A stretch of DNA of 64,000 bases from UBA1941 sp046329555 (GCA_046329555.1 JAXLUK010000003.1:434001-498000); one strand, 5' to 3'; shown: positions 45,691 to 53,504, counted from the stretch's first letter. Notes: generated by a model from the letters alone, not told the origin. Translations and numbers: made by a program.

Positions 45691-46018
45691 CAATTTTGCT
45701 TTGACGTGAAGATATGAAATAATACCACCCAACTACTAACAGCCCTGAACAGAAGAATATCAAAGCATAAGGGCGCAGCGTGTCGTCAAAAAATAACTCA
45801 CCTACCATCCAAACCGAGTTCGCTACAATCCAAAGAGCCACCGCAATGTTGTGATAGAAGTCGGCTTTGTCATTTCTGGAATGCCAAACAATGTGTAAGG
45901 CTACCGATAAAGTAGGCACGATCATTAATACGGCCAGGTATCGCAGTCCCAAACACCAGCAGGTATCTTTAACTAACCAGATGGCAATATGTAAATTTTC
46001 AAATTTCTTGAGGTTCAC
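45683..46018 (-). CDS. Small membrane protein coupled by a GTGA overlap
   Basis: 111 residues with three membrane segments (LGLRYLAVLMIVPTLSVALHIVW, NIAVALWIVANSVWMVGELFF, PYALIFFCSGLLVVGWYYFI). The start is GTG 46018: its last two bases are part of the upstream stop codon (GTGA overlap), and no ATG exists in the preceding in-frame stretch. I know no family. Second gene of the operon. Confidence 0.75.
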   Translation of the reverse strand: MNLKKFENLHIAIWLVKDTCWCLGLRYLAVLMIVPTLSVALHIVWHSRNDKADFYHNIAVALWIVANSVWMVGELFFDDTLRPYALIFFCSGLLVVGWYYFISSRQSKIDA

Positions 46019-46917
46019 TTCATAGGAAGTATTGGCGTGCTTCCGCTGCGATAATACAAGTAAATAAAGAAAAGACTGCAAGCGGTAAGCAAATGCCAAA
46101 GCGCGTGCCCCTGCAACACACTCCCTGGATTACAGAGCGTATGCGTACGATCCATCATCCAAATAGCACCCGCCAAAAACATCAGCAAGAAGGCTACATA
46201 CATGTAATTCAGAAAGAACGACCGATTGCGTATGTGCAGCACATAGAACAAAGCGCTACCTGCCACTAACGTTACTAAAACCGGGAAAAGCAGATTGATA
46301 TTGACTTTAAGCAGAAAATTAAAAATTAGTGCATTAACCAAGATGGCTGACAACAAGGTGGCAGTATGCAAATGTCGCCAGGCCTTTTCCCGCTTCATAT
46401 ATGGTAAGATTTTATAGGCATTCATCGCCAAAATCATCACTACTACGGAAATCATACCCGATTGATCCAACCGTTGAAAATAACCAGTTAGCGAAGCGTG
46501 ATACAAAAAACTGCCTGCAAACAGATATAAGCAGCTCAGGCCATAGAGCAACGAAAACATGGGATATCGTACCAGAAAGTTACCGCTGTTTCGGCGCGTA
46601 CTATTGCGATAATCGTGAATGGCAAAGGTAAGAGCCAACAAACCAACAGCCAGATAGCCAAAATTAGACCACGTATTGGCCGGCTGCCGGATGATCTCAT
46701 TCATATGGTTTCGTTCACAGAAAAGCAGCGCATTCCCTCCTGCAGCCTCATAACCAAGCCACCATCCGCTATACCGGTACATATGAAAAGCATGAATTGC
46801 AGTCAACAAGGTCAGGCAAAAAATCACCAACGGCAGGTAAAACGCGCGCAGTCGAATATGCTCAGCATGAAGACGCTGACGAAGCATGAGCAATCGGTTA
46901 TTAGTTGAACTGGTCAT
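46015..46917 (-). CDS. CREST-superfamily membrane hydrolase (ceramidase-like)
   Basis: A 300-residue protein with about seven membrane segments and the motif pattern of the CREST family (alkaline ceramidases, PAQR receptors, Per1): CERN near residue 67 (Glu68), PANTWSNFGYL near 79 (Ser84), FLYHASLTGY near 138 (His140), DQSGM near 151 (Asp151), and GHALWHLLTA near the C-terminus (two His). These are the zinc- and Ser-ligating positions of the family, so an amide hydrolase acting on lipids is likely, with a sphingolipid or related lipid as the guess. Bacteroidota do make sphingolipids. First gene of the five-gene operon. Confidence 0.8.
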   Translation of the reverse strand: MTSSTNNRLLMLRQRLHAEHIRLRAFYLPLVIFCLTLLTAIHAFHMYRYSGWWLGYEAAGGNALLFCERNHMNEIIRQPANTWSNFGYLAVGLLALTFAIHDYRNSTRRNSGNFLVRYPMFSLLYGLSCLYLFAGSFLYHASLTGYFQRLDQSGMISVVVMILAMNAYKILPYMKREKAWRHLHTATLLSAILVNALIFNFLLKVNINLLFPVLVTLVAGSALFYVLHIRNRSFFLNYMYVAFLLMFLAGAIWMMDRTHTLCNPGSVLQGHALWHLLTACSLFFIYLYYRSGSTPILPMK

Positions 46918-46972
46918 CTCTTTAAAATTTCAGATAAAAATAAAACCTCTGCCTCTGGTGGTGGTACAGCCG

Positions 46973-47009
46973 CCGGAAAATTTACCAGCCAGGGCGAAAT
47001 TTTCACCGG
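46973..47009. repeat. Imperfect inverted repeat between divergent genes
   Basis: CCGGAAAATTT (46973-46983) is mirrored by AAATTTTCACCGG (46997-47009): an 11-bp match with one bulged base and a 13-base spacer. It lies in the 148-base gap between the CREST operon and HMG-CoA lyase and could be an operator. See findings. Confidence 0.5.
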
Positions 47010-47040
47010 TTACGCCAACCTCATTTTTTGCCTTCTTTTC

Positions 47041-47048
47041 TTATTTTG
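47041..47048 (+). promoter_or_regulatory. -7-like element of the HMG-CoA lyase gene
   Basis: TTATTTTG, 17 bases before the ATG at 47066; the same octamer precedes HMG-CoA reductase and thrS. A TTTTTTGCC about 11 bases upstream may contribute to -33 contacts. Confidence 0.4.
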
Positions 47049-47065
47049 CCGCCAGATTTCAAGCT

Positions 47066-47920
47066 ATGATTAAACTGATAGAATGTCCGCGCGATGCGAT
47101 GCAAGGCTTGAAATATTTCATTCCTACCGAAACCAAAATCAGGTACATTAACAAGTTACTTAAAGTAGGATATCACGCCTTAGATTTTGGCAGTTTTGTT
47201 TCGCCAGATGTGATTCCCCAAATGGCTGATACCCGTCAGGTTTTAGAACATCTTGAATTAGAAGGCAACGGCACCCGGCTGATTGCTATTGTTGCCAATG
47301 AACGCGGCGCAACCGACGCCTGCAAATTTCCCGAGATACATCATTTAGGATTCCCTTTTTCGGTTTCAGAAACTTTTCAAAAAAGAAATGCCAATTCTAC
47401 GATTGAACAGTCGTTGGATCGGGTCAAGAGCATTCGTCAAATTTGTGATCAGGCCGGCAAGGAATTGATATTATACATTTCCATGGGATTCGGCAATCCC
47501 TACGGCGACCCCTATCATCCTGAAATTGTAGAACAATGGGTAGACCGGCTTCATCCGCTAGGTATTCAGATCTTCATGCTATCAGATACCGTTGGCGTAG
47601 CACGACCTGAAACCATTTCTCATTTGTTCTCCAAATTGATTCCGCGGTTTAGCCACCTGGAATTTGGCGCGCATCTCCACACTGCACCACACAATTGGAA
47701 AGAAAAGGTTGATGCTGCTTTCCAAAATGGCTGCCAGCGTTTCGATGCGGTAATACGCGGCTATGGCGGCTGCCCAATGGCCAAAGACGATCTCATCGGC
47801 AATATGCCTACAGAGCATTTGCTGAATTACTTTAATGTACGCAGCGATTTTGGTCCTGACTTTTCGGTACCAGCCTTCGAAGAAGCATTTCGCGAAAGCA
47901 ACAGCGTTTTTATTCATTAA
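47066..47920 (+). CDS. Hydroxymethylglutaryl-CoA lyase
   Basis: Cleaves HMG-CoA to acetoacetate and acetyl-CoA in leucine catabolism. The 284-residue TIM-barrel protein has IECPRDAMQGL at the N-terminus, FGSFVSPDVIPQMADT near residue 39, FGAHLHTAP (metal-binding HxH) near residue 200 and the active-site loop GYGGCPMA with the catalytic Cys near residue 230. Start ATG 47066 (MIKLIECPRD) is the family start; the frame extends 60 codons upstream across the intergenic region without similarity. The Cys-loop tail is GGCPMAKDDLIGN, slightly different from the textbook signature. Confidence 0.9.
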   Translation: MIKLIECPRDAMQGLKYFIPTETKIRYINKLLKVGYHALDFGSFVSPDVIPQMADTRQVLEHLELEGNGTRLIAIVANERGATDACKFPEIHHLGFPFSVSETFQKRNANSTIEQSLDRVKSIRQICDQAGKELILYISMGFGNPYGDPYHPEIVEQWVDRLHPLGIQIFMLSDTVGVARPETISHLFSKLIPRFSHLEFGAHLHTAPHNWKEKVDAAFQNGCQRFDAVIRGYGGCPMAKDDLIGNMPTEHLLNYFNVRSDFGPDFSVPAFEEAFRESNSVFIH

Positions 47921-47922
47921 TC

Positions 47923-48483
47923 ATGAATTTTTTACTGGCAGGCTTAGGTAACATCGGTGCTGAATACGAAAACACACGGCACAATATCGGCTTCAACGTG
48001 GTTGACCGTTTGGCCGCTCAGCATCAAGCGGTATTTACCAATAGCCGATTGGCTTACACCTGCTCTTTTCGTTCCAGAGGAAAGAATATATACCTGATTA
48101 AGCCCACCACGTTTATGAATTTAAGCGGAAAAGCAGTGCGCTACTGGATGCAGGAATTCAATATCAAACAAGAGCATTTATTAGTAATTCTGGATGACCT
48201 GGCAATACCATTCGGACAGCTCCGCTTGCGTGGCAAGGGTTCTGATGGTGGCCACAATGGATTACGCGATATCGACGCCAGCTTAGGGAATAACCAATAC
48301 GCGCGCCTGCGGTTTGGTATTGGCAGTGATTTTCAAAAGGGCGCTCAGGTTAACTTTGTTTTAGGGAAATGGAATTCCGAAGAACAACAACATTTAGATA
48401 CTTACGTGCAGCGGGCTGCAGATGCTGCAACATCTTTTATGTTTGAAGGATTAGGGAATGCCATGACTAAGTACAACAAATAA
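47923..48483 (+). CDS. pth: Peptidyl-tRNA hydrolase
   Basis: Recycles peptidyl-tRNAs that drop off the ribosome. The 186-residue protein has the motifs LLAGLGNIGAEYENTRHNIGF (catalytic His near residue 20), IKPTTFMNLSGKAV (Asn near residue 68), ILDDLAIPFGQLRLRGKGSDGGHNGL (His near residue 110). It begins two bases after the HMG-CoA lyase stop, so the two share a transcript although their functions are unrelated. Confidence 0.96.
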   Translation: MNFLLAGLGNIGAEYENTRHNIGFNVVDRLAAQHQAVFTNSRLAYTCSFRSRGKNIYLIKPTTFMNLSGKAVRYWMQEFNIKQEHLLVILDDLAIPFGQLRLRGKGSDGGHNGLRDIDASLGNNQYARLRFGIGSDFQKGAQVNFVLGKWNSEEQQHLDTYVQRAADAATSFMFEGLGNAMTKYNK

Positions 48484-48489
48484 TTCTCG

Positions 48490-49458
48490 TTAGAAATCGC
48501 GGTGATGAATGGCTTTCGCTAATGCATAAAGAGACTTTTTCTTCTCAACAGATAACGACACCGCATCCAAAGCCGAGACCGCTTTCAGGTAGTGGCTTTC
48601 TGCCGCATCAAGCGTTAACGCACTAACTTGTAGTTGATCGTACACTTGCATCACCGCATCAATTTTCAGTTGTTCTTCCTGTTCCTGTAATGCTGAAAAC
48701 AGTTGGGCTCTATGAGCTCCAGTAGCGCGCTCTAATGCAGTAATGAACAAATAGGTCTTTTTATTCTGAAGAATATCGCCTCCTATCCGTTTACCCACTT
48801 TTTCTGCATCACCGAAAGTATCCAGCCAATCATCTTTTATCTGAAATGAAACGCCCAGATTTAATCCGAAATCATAAATATGTTGCTGATCTGTTTCACC
48901 CGCCCCAGCCAGAATAGCGCCAATTTGCAGCGATACACCCAATAAAACAGATGTTTTATATTCTATCATGCGGATGTACTCGGGAATAGTAACATCGGTA
49001 CGCGTTTCAAAATCCACATCCATTTGCTGGCCTTCATAAATTTGAATAGATGTTTTATTAAAAACTTCAAATACCCTTGGCAGGTAGCGCGCTTCAATTT
49101 CACTCAGATATTTGTACGCATAACTCATCATCACATCACCGGCCAGAATTCCGGCGTTCAACCCAAACAATGTATGTACGGTTGGCCTGCCGCGGCGCAA
49201 CTCCGCCTTATCCATAATATCGTCGTGGACTAACGTAAAATTATGGAAGATCTCCATGGCGTAGGCAGGATGCAAGGCTTGCGCTGCCTTTCCGCCAAAG
49301 GCTTCACAAGCCATCAATAACAACATCGGCCGTATCCTTTTTCCGGGAATGGCCATGATATGCATCACCGGCTCATACAAACCCTTGGGTTCAAAATTGA
49401 AGTTGTTTACAGAAAAGGTTTGATCGTAAAGTTTTTGAAGATCTTGTAGTTGATGCAT
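48490..49458 (-). CDS. Polyprenyl diphosphate synthase
   Basis: Trans-prenyl transferase of the all-alpha isoprenoid synthase fold, extending allylic diphosphates with isopentenyl diphosphate. The 322-residue protein has both Asp-rich motifs: the first in VHDDIMDKAELRRGRPTVH near residue 80 and the second in FQIKDDWLDTFGD near residue 210. Product length (geranylgeranyl, octaprenyl and so on) cannot be read safely. ATG 49458 (MHQLQDLQKLYDQTF) is chosen, because TAACCTTG ends five bases before it and the longer start would overlap the DUF1275 gene. It fits with menA and HMG-CoA reductase here. Confidence 0.92.
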   Translation of the reverse strand: MHQLQDLQKLYDQTFSVNNFNFEPKGLYEPVMHIMAIPGKRIRPMLLLMACEAFGGKAAQALHPAYAMEIFHNFTLVHDDIMDKAELRRGRPTVHTLFGLNAGILAGDVMMSYAYKYLSEIEARYLPRVFEVFNKTSIQIYEGQQMDVDFETRTDVTIPEYIRMIEYKTSVLLGVSLQIGAILAGAGETDQQHIYDFGLNLGVSFQIKDDWLDTFGDAEKVGKRIGGDILQNKKTYLFITALERATGAHRAQLFSALQEQEEQLKIDAVMQVYDQLQVSALTLDAAESHYLKAVSALDAVSLSVEKKKSLYALAKAIHHRDF

Positions 49459-49478
49459 TAGTGCAAGGTTATGGGTTT

Positions 49479-50213
49479 TTATGAAGAATATTGGTGTTGT
49501 CTGCTTCGGAGATAAAGCAACCACCTTAATTTTAAGGAATCATAAAACATGGCTGCCACTAAGATGAGACCGGCCATCAATAAAAGGCGCAATCCTAACA
49601 CAGCGTAGAACAATCCACCCAACAAACCACCTGAAAAGAAACACCCAATAATCGTAAGTCTGAGCTTAATTACAGACCATAACTGCGCCTGTTCCTCTTT
49701 TTTACGAAAGAAGAATAACTGTGATAGTTCGATGCCCAAATCAGTAAACAACCCGGTAAGATGCGTAGTGCGCACGGCAGCATTTGAAATAGTTGTTACC
49801 AGTGAATTTTGCATCCCCATAGCAAATAACAACCCGTAGGCTAAAAAGTTGGGATGCCGAACCACCCACTCTTCGCTGGCCCAACCAAACCCACACAGCA
49901 GCAGGCATTCTGTTGCAGCAGGGAAATAATAGCTATGCTTTCGCCGAAAACGCAAAGCCAGTTCAATCATTACATTAGAAAAAAACGAACCAATGAAGAA
50001 GAAGAAGATGTATAAAAAGTAAACTGCTCCTGCTGCAAAGTGCATTCGATAAACTTCATCAACAAAAAAAGCAAAATGCCCGGTAACATTTGTAGTGAGG
50101 CGCTGAACAGCAATAAATCCAGTAACATTCACCAGGCCGGCTACCAATGACAGCAGCGAGGCCAATTGCACATTATGTGTATACGTTCGTCTTTTGCCAG
50201 CATGGCGGAACAT
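49479..50213 (-). CDS. YoaK/DUF1275-family membrane protein
   Basis: 244 residues with about six membrane segments, including LASLLSLVAGLVNVTGFIAVQ (first segment of the DUF1275 family) and GLLFAMGMQNSLVTTISNAAVRTTHLTGLFTDLG, the family signature. The function is unknown in any organism. Start ATG 50213, four bases after TACCTTG. Located between the rplY terminator and the polyprenyl synthase. Confidence 0.88.
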   Translation of the reverse strand: MFRHAGKRRTYTHNVQLASLLSLVAGLVNVTGFIAVQRLTTNVTGHFAFFVDEVYRMHFAAGAVYFLYIFFFFIGSFFSNVMIELALRFRRKHSYYFPAATECLLLCGFGWASEEWVVRHPNFLAYGLLFAMGMQNSLVTTISNAAVRTTHLTGLFTDLGIELSQLFFFRKKEEQAQLWSVIKLRLTIIGCFFSGGLLGGLFYAVLGLRLLLMAGLILVAAMFYDSLKLRWLLYLRSRQHQYSS

Positions 50214-50244
50214 GCCGCAAGGTATCAATCTGTAATGGCAAAAA

Positions 50245-50270
50245 AAAACCGGAAGCTAACTTCCGGTTTT
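50245..50270 (-). terminator. Intrinsic terminator after rplY
   Basis: AAAACCGGAAG (50245-50255) and CTTCCGGTTTT (50260-50270) form an 11-bp stem with a CTAA loop; the A-run at 50241-50248 gives a T-run on the minus strand. It lies 18 bases past the rplY stop and 32 bases before the DUF1275 start. Confidence 0.85.
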
Positions 50271-50288
50271 CTCCTATTTATTTAAGGA

Positions 50289-50906
50289 TTACTTTTTCTT
50301 GGCATCTGCTGCTGCTGGCTTGGCTGCTGCCGGGGCTGCTGCTGCCGCCGCTTCCTCCTTCACCGCACGGGTGATGGCCAGACGAGCAAATGGAATGTTT
50401 GGCGAGTGCAGAATTTTCACTCCATCTACGCTCAACTCTTTTATCCGCTTGATAGAACCGAAATCCATATCGCTGATATCAACAGTGATGGCATTAGGCA
50501 AATTCTTTGGCAACGCCAGGATAGACAGTTTGCGCATCGTTTGCTCCACTTTGCCACCCATTGAGGCTGCTTTTGGTGTTCCAGTGAAGCGCAATGGCAC
50601 TTCTACCTTAACCGGCTTATCTTCAACCAATTCCTGAAAATCCAGATGTTTTACTTTATCCGTAACCGGATCAAATTGCAATTCTTTCAAAATGGCTTTG
50701 TAGGTTTTTCCACCTACTTCAATAGCTGCCAATTTGAAGTCTGGCGTATATACAATGCCTTTAAAGCTGGCGTAAGGCGCATAGAATGCAATATTCTCCT
50801 TACCGCCATAAAGATTTCCAAGGATCATATCCTTGCTGCGCAGTTCCTTAGCCGCTTTCTTTCCTTTAGCGGTGCGAAGTTCTGCCTTAATGTTTACTGT
50901 TTCCAT
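50289..50906 (-). CDS. rplY: 50S ribosomal protein L25/general stress protein Ctc
   Basis: Binds 5S rRNA on the 50S subunit. The 205-residue protein is the long Ctc form: L25 N-terminal domain (MKTVNIKAELRTAKGKKAAKELRSKDMILGNLYGG-type start, here METVNIKAEL; HLDFQELVEDKPVKVEVPL near residue 92), a TL5/Ctc C-terminal beta domain (LPNAITVDISDMDFG), and an Ala/Lys-rich tail from about residue 185. It is transcribed from its own promoter just downstream of prs, and ends at a strong terminator. Confidence 0.95.
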   Translation of the reverse strand: METVNIKAELRTAKGKKAAKELRSKDMILGNLYGGKENIAFYAPYASFKGIVYTPDFKLAAIEVGGKTYKAILKELQFDPVTDKVKHLDFQELVEDKPVKVEVPLRFTGTPKAASMGGKVEQTMRKLSILALPKNLPNAITVDISDMDFGSIKRIKELSVDGVKILHSPNIPFARLAITRAVKEEAAAAAAPAAAKPAAADAKKK

Positions 50907-50926
50907 CTTTTACTTCGGTTTTTGTT

Positions 50927-50942
50927 CTCCCAAAATTGGGAG
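50927..50942 (-). promoter_or_regulatory. Hairpin in the rplY mRNA leader
   Basis: CTCCCAA (50927-50933) and TTGGGAG (50936-50942) give a stem of 6-7 bp with a minimal loop, between the rplY -7 element and the ATG at 50906. It could be a leader structure for feedback regulation, but it is short. Confidence 0.4.
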
Positions 50943-50944
50943 CG

Positions 50945-50952
50945 CGAAGATA
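50945..50952 (-). promoter_or_regulatory. -7 promoter element of rplY
   Basis: On the minus strand TATCTTCG, identical to the scpB element, 38 bases upstream of the rplY ATG. It is directly followed by the leader hairpin. Confidence 0.5.
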
Positions 50953-51057
50953 GAAAAAATGCAAGAAGAAAGTAGATTTTGGCTACTAGCTGGTCAGGAT
51001 TTGCTCCGGAATCCACCCATTCCCTTTAACCAAAACTGATTATCAACCCATTGCGAT

Positions 51058-51999
51058 TTAAACGCTAGGCGTCAGGAACAAATCGTTAATGCTGGTATGC
51101 TCGTGTGTATTGCGGATAGCCGTTGCAAAAAGCGACGCTACCGTTAATTGCTTGATTTTCTGACTTTGCTGACGAAGCGGCAAGGTATCGGTTACTACTA
51201 ATTCCAGCAATACCGATTTATCAATATTCTCGTACGCCTTACCCGATAAAACCGGATGCGTAATCAGTGCCCTTACGCTTTTGGCGCCCTTGCGCATCAG
51301 CAGGTCTGCTGCGTTACAAAGGGTACCACCGGTATCAATCAAATCGTCTACAATCACTACGTTTTTCCCTTCCACATTTCCAATCAAAGTCATTTCGGCA
51401 ATTTCATTGGCGCGTTTGCGGTACTTATCGCAAATCACCATTTCCGCCTGAAAAAACTGCGCATACATCCGCGCGCGCTTCACGGAACCCACATCGGGTG
51501 CCGCAAACGCTAAATCGGTTAACCCCAATTCCTTGATATAAGGAATAAATATGGCGGAACTATTGAGGTGATCCACAGGGATATCAAAAAATCCTTGAAT
51601 CTGGCCAGCGTGCAAATCCATCGTCATCACCCGATTAATTCCTGCTGCCCGCATCAGATTAGCTACTAGTTTGGCAGCGATAGCAACACGGGGCCGATCC
51701 TTACGATCTTGCCGGGCATAGCCGAAATATGGAATTACCGCAGTGATATAGTCAGCCGAAGCACGTCTGGCTGCATCTACAATCAACAACAATTCCATGA
51801 TGGTGTCGGCGGGAGCAGGAGTATTTTGTATAATGAAAACAAAAGAGCCCCGCACTGATTCATTGATTTCCGGCTGCATTTCGCCATCGCTAAAGCGATG
51901 AACCGTCATATTAGTTAGGGATTTTCCGTATTCCTGTGCAATTGATTCAGCCAGATAACGGGAGCTGGAGCCTGCCAGCAGCTTGATGTCGGTTTCCAT
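51058..51999 (-). CDS. prs: Ribose-phosphate pyrophosphokinase
   Basis: Makes PRPP from ribose 5-phosphate and ATP for nucleotide, His and Trp synthesis. The 313-residue protein has IQNTPAPADTIMELLL near residue 60, GYARQDRKDRPR near residue 97 (ATP site), TMDLHAGQIQGFFDIPVD near residue 128, and the PRPP-binding loop VIVDDLIDTGGT near residue 218. Start ATG 51999 (METDIKLLAGSSS) matches the family; the longer frame adds 7 residues. prs beside rplY is a common bacterial gene order. Confidence 0.97.
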   Translation of the reverse strand: METDIKLLAGSSSRYLAESIAQEYGKSLTNMTVHRFSDGEMQPEINESVRGSFVFIIQNTPAPADTIMELLLIVDAARRASADYITAVIPYFGYARQDRKDRPRVAIAAKLVANLMRAAGINRVMTMDLHAGQIQGFFDIPVDHLNSSAIFIPYIKELGLTDLAFAAPDVGSVKRARMYAQFFQAEMVICDKYRKRANEIAEMTLIGNVEGKNVVIVDDLIDTGGTLCNAADLLMRKGAKSVRALITHPVLSGKAYENIDKSVLLELVVTDTLPLRQQSQKIKQLTVASLFATAIRNTHEHTSINDLFLTPSV

Positions 52000-52017
52000 C
52001 GCGCGAGTTTTGGGATA

Positions 52018-52025
52018 CAAGTATA
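52018..52025 (-). promoter_or_regulatory. -7-like element of prs
   Basis: On the minus strand TATACTTG, 18 bases upstream of the prs ATG. One mismatch to TAnnTTTG. Confidence 0.4.
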
Positions 52026-52028
52026 GCG

Positions 52029-52057
52029 AAAAAAAGGGGGCTACCTAAAGGATAGCC
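52029..52057 (-). terminator. Terminator-like hairpin upstream of the prs promoter
   Basis: GGCTACC (52039-52045) and GG-A-TAGCC (52050-52057) pair with a one-base bulge and a TAAA loop. On the minus strand it is followed by CCC and seven T residues. No minus-strand gene ends here, so it may stop antisense transcription through the peroxiredoxin gene. Confidence 0.4.
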
Positions 52058-52138
52058 AATTAGTTACCATCATTTCTGAAAATACCTTAACAACAACCCT
52101 ATCAGCGAAAAAAAAGCGGTGAAATGTAACTGCCTTCT

Positions 52139-52146
52139 TATATTCG
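52139..52146 (+). promoter_or_regulatory. -7 promoter element of the peroxiredoxin gene
   Basis: TATATTCG, one change from consensus, with a 25-base leader before the ATG at 52172. Confidence 0.5.
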
Positions 52147-52171
52147 CGCTTCTAAAATCAATCAAAAATTT

Positions 52172-52804
52172 ATGGCAGTGTTAGTAGGAAAAAAAGCACC
52201 TTCGTTCAAAGCAACGGCGGTTATAAACGGTGAAGAAATCGTAGAGAACTTTTCGCTGGATCAGTACCTGGGAAAGAAGCATGTTATCTTCTTCTTTTAT
52301 CCTAAGGATTTCACCTTTGTTTGTCCAACAGAATTACATGCTTTTCAGGCCAAACTGGCTGAATTTGAAAAGCGGGATACGGTTGTGGTAGCTTGTAGCA
52401 CCGACACTGAACAAAGCCACTGGGGTTGGCTGCAATTACCGAAAGACAAAGGCGGCATTCAGGGCATTACCTACCCAATTGTAGCAGATACCAACAAAAC
52501 CATTTCTGCCAATTATGACGTACTGAATGGCAGCTATTTTTATGACGAAAACGACCAGATGCAGGCCACTGCAGAACTGATTGCTTATCGTGGATTATTC
52601 CTGATCGATAAAAATGGCATCGTTCAACATCAGCTGGTAAACAATCTGCCCCTGGGCCGTAACATCGACGAAGCCCTGCGCATGGTAGATTCGCTAATTT
52701 TCTTCGAAACCAAGGGTGAAGTTTGCCCGGCGAACTGGAGTGCCGGAAAAGACGGTCTTAAAGATACGCATGATGGCGTAGCCAGCTATCTGGCTTCTCA
52801 CTAA
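52172..52804 (+). CDS. Peroxiredoxin, typical 2-Cys (AhpC/Prx1 type)
   Basis: Reduces hydrogen peroxide and organic peroxides. The 210-residue protein has the peroxidatic Cys at residue 51 in FTFVCPTELHAF, the supporting Thr two residues later (CPT), and the resolving Cys at residue 185 in GEVCPANW. Length and motifs match the Prx1/AhpC group. It stands alone on its transcript, with a strong terminator downstream shared with infC. No AhpF gene is adjacent, so thioredoxin is the likely reductant. Confidence 0.95.
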   Translation: MAVLVGKKAPSFKATAVINGEEIVENFSLDQYLGKKHVIFFFYPKDFTFVCPTELHAFQAKLAEFEKRDTVVVACSTDTEQSHWGWLQLPKDKGGIQGITYPIVADTNKTISANYDVLNGSYFYDENDQMQATAELIAYRGLFLIDKNGIVQHQLVNNLPLGRNIDEALRMVDSLIFFETKGEVCPANWSAGKDGLKDTHDGVASYLASH

Positions 52805-52817
52805 ATGTGAATTGACC

Positions 52818-52856
52818 AAAAAAAAACGCGGATGACAATCATCCGCGTTTTTTTTT
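52818..52856. terminator. Bidirectional terminator between peroxiredoxin and infC
   Basis: CGCGGATGA (52827-52835) and TCATCCGCG (52839-52847) form a perfect 9-bp stem with a CAA loop. An A-run (52818-52826) on one side and a T-run (52848-52856) on the other give U-tracts on both strands. Confidence 0.92.
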
Positions 52857-52876
52857 GCACTTATTTCTGTAATCCT

Positions 52877-53428
52877 CTATTTCTTTTTCTTCGGAGCCAA
52901 GGTCATCATCATCCTTTTGCCTTCTAATGTTGGCAATTGCTCTACCGCGCCTACTTCTTCTAACTTCTTTGCAAACTGCAGCAATAGTAATTCTCCGCGC
53001 TCTTTAAACACAATCGATCTTCCACGGAACATCAAAACCGCCTTCACCTTATTGCCTTCCCTCAAAAACTCTTCAGCATGCTTTGATTTAAATTCAACAT
53101 CGTGCTCATCCGTATTTGAAGTGAATCGAATTTCCTTCGTTTCGGTTTTCTTGGCGTTGGCCTTAATTTCCTTTTCCTTCTTCTTCTTTTCGTAGAGGAA
53201 CTTGTTGTAGTCCACAATCCGGCAAACCGGAGGTTGCGCATTGGGTGAAATTTCGACCAGATCCAGACCTAAGGAAAAAGCTTTTTCCTGAGCTACCCTG
53301 GTGGGATAAACCCCGGGTTCTAAACCCTCTCCTACTACCCTAACTTCTGGTACTTTAATCAGATCGTTAATACGATGCTCTAATTCTTTCTTTACAGGTC
53401 TTCCGCGAAAGTTTCTGTTCGGTATCAA
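52877..53428 (-). CDS. infC: Translation initiation factor IF-3
   Basis: Binds 30S subunits and proofreads initiation. The 183-residue protein has EHRINDLIKVPEVRVVG at the N-terminal domain, LDLVEISPNAQPPVCRIVDYNKFLYE, and the C-terminal domain FTSNTDEHDVEFKSKHAEEFLREGNKVKAVLMFRGR. The start must be non-AUG: an in-frame TAG lies two codons before TTG 53428, and no ATG or GTG occurs before the conserved HRIND block. TTG is the likely start. It ends 20 bases from the terminator. Unusually, thrS is on the other strand and no rpmI or rplT follows. Confidence 0.95.
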   Translation of the reverse strand: MIPNRNFRGRPVKKELEHRINDLIKVPEVRVVGEGLEPGVYPTRVAQEKAFSLGLDLVEISPNAQPPVCRIVDYNKFLYEKKKKEKEIKANAKKTETKEIRFTSNTDEHDVEFKSKHAEEFLREGNKVKAVLMFRGRSIVFKERGELLLLQFAKKLEEVGAVEQLPTLEGKRMMMTLAPKKKK

Positions 53429-53504
53429 ATGCTAATAATTGATTTAAGCCGTAAAGGTAAGAAACCGCAGGAAATCCGACAAGAAACTATTCAGCAGCCT
53501 CAGC

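Noticed and set aside
46886..47065. N-terminal extension of the HMG-CoA lyase frame
   Set aside because: It would overlap the divergent CREST gene start and cross its promoter; the translation is low in conservation and the family begins at MIKLIECPRD.
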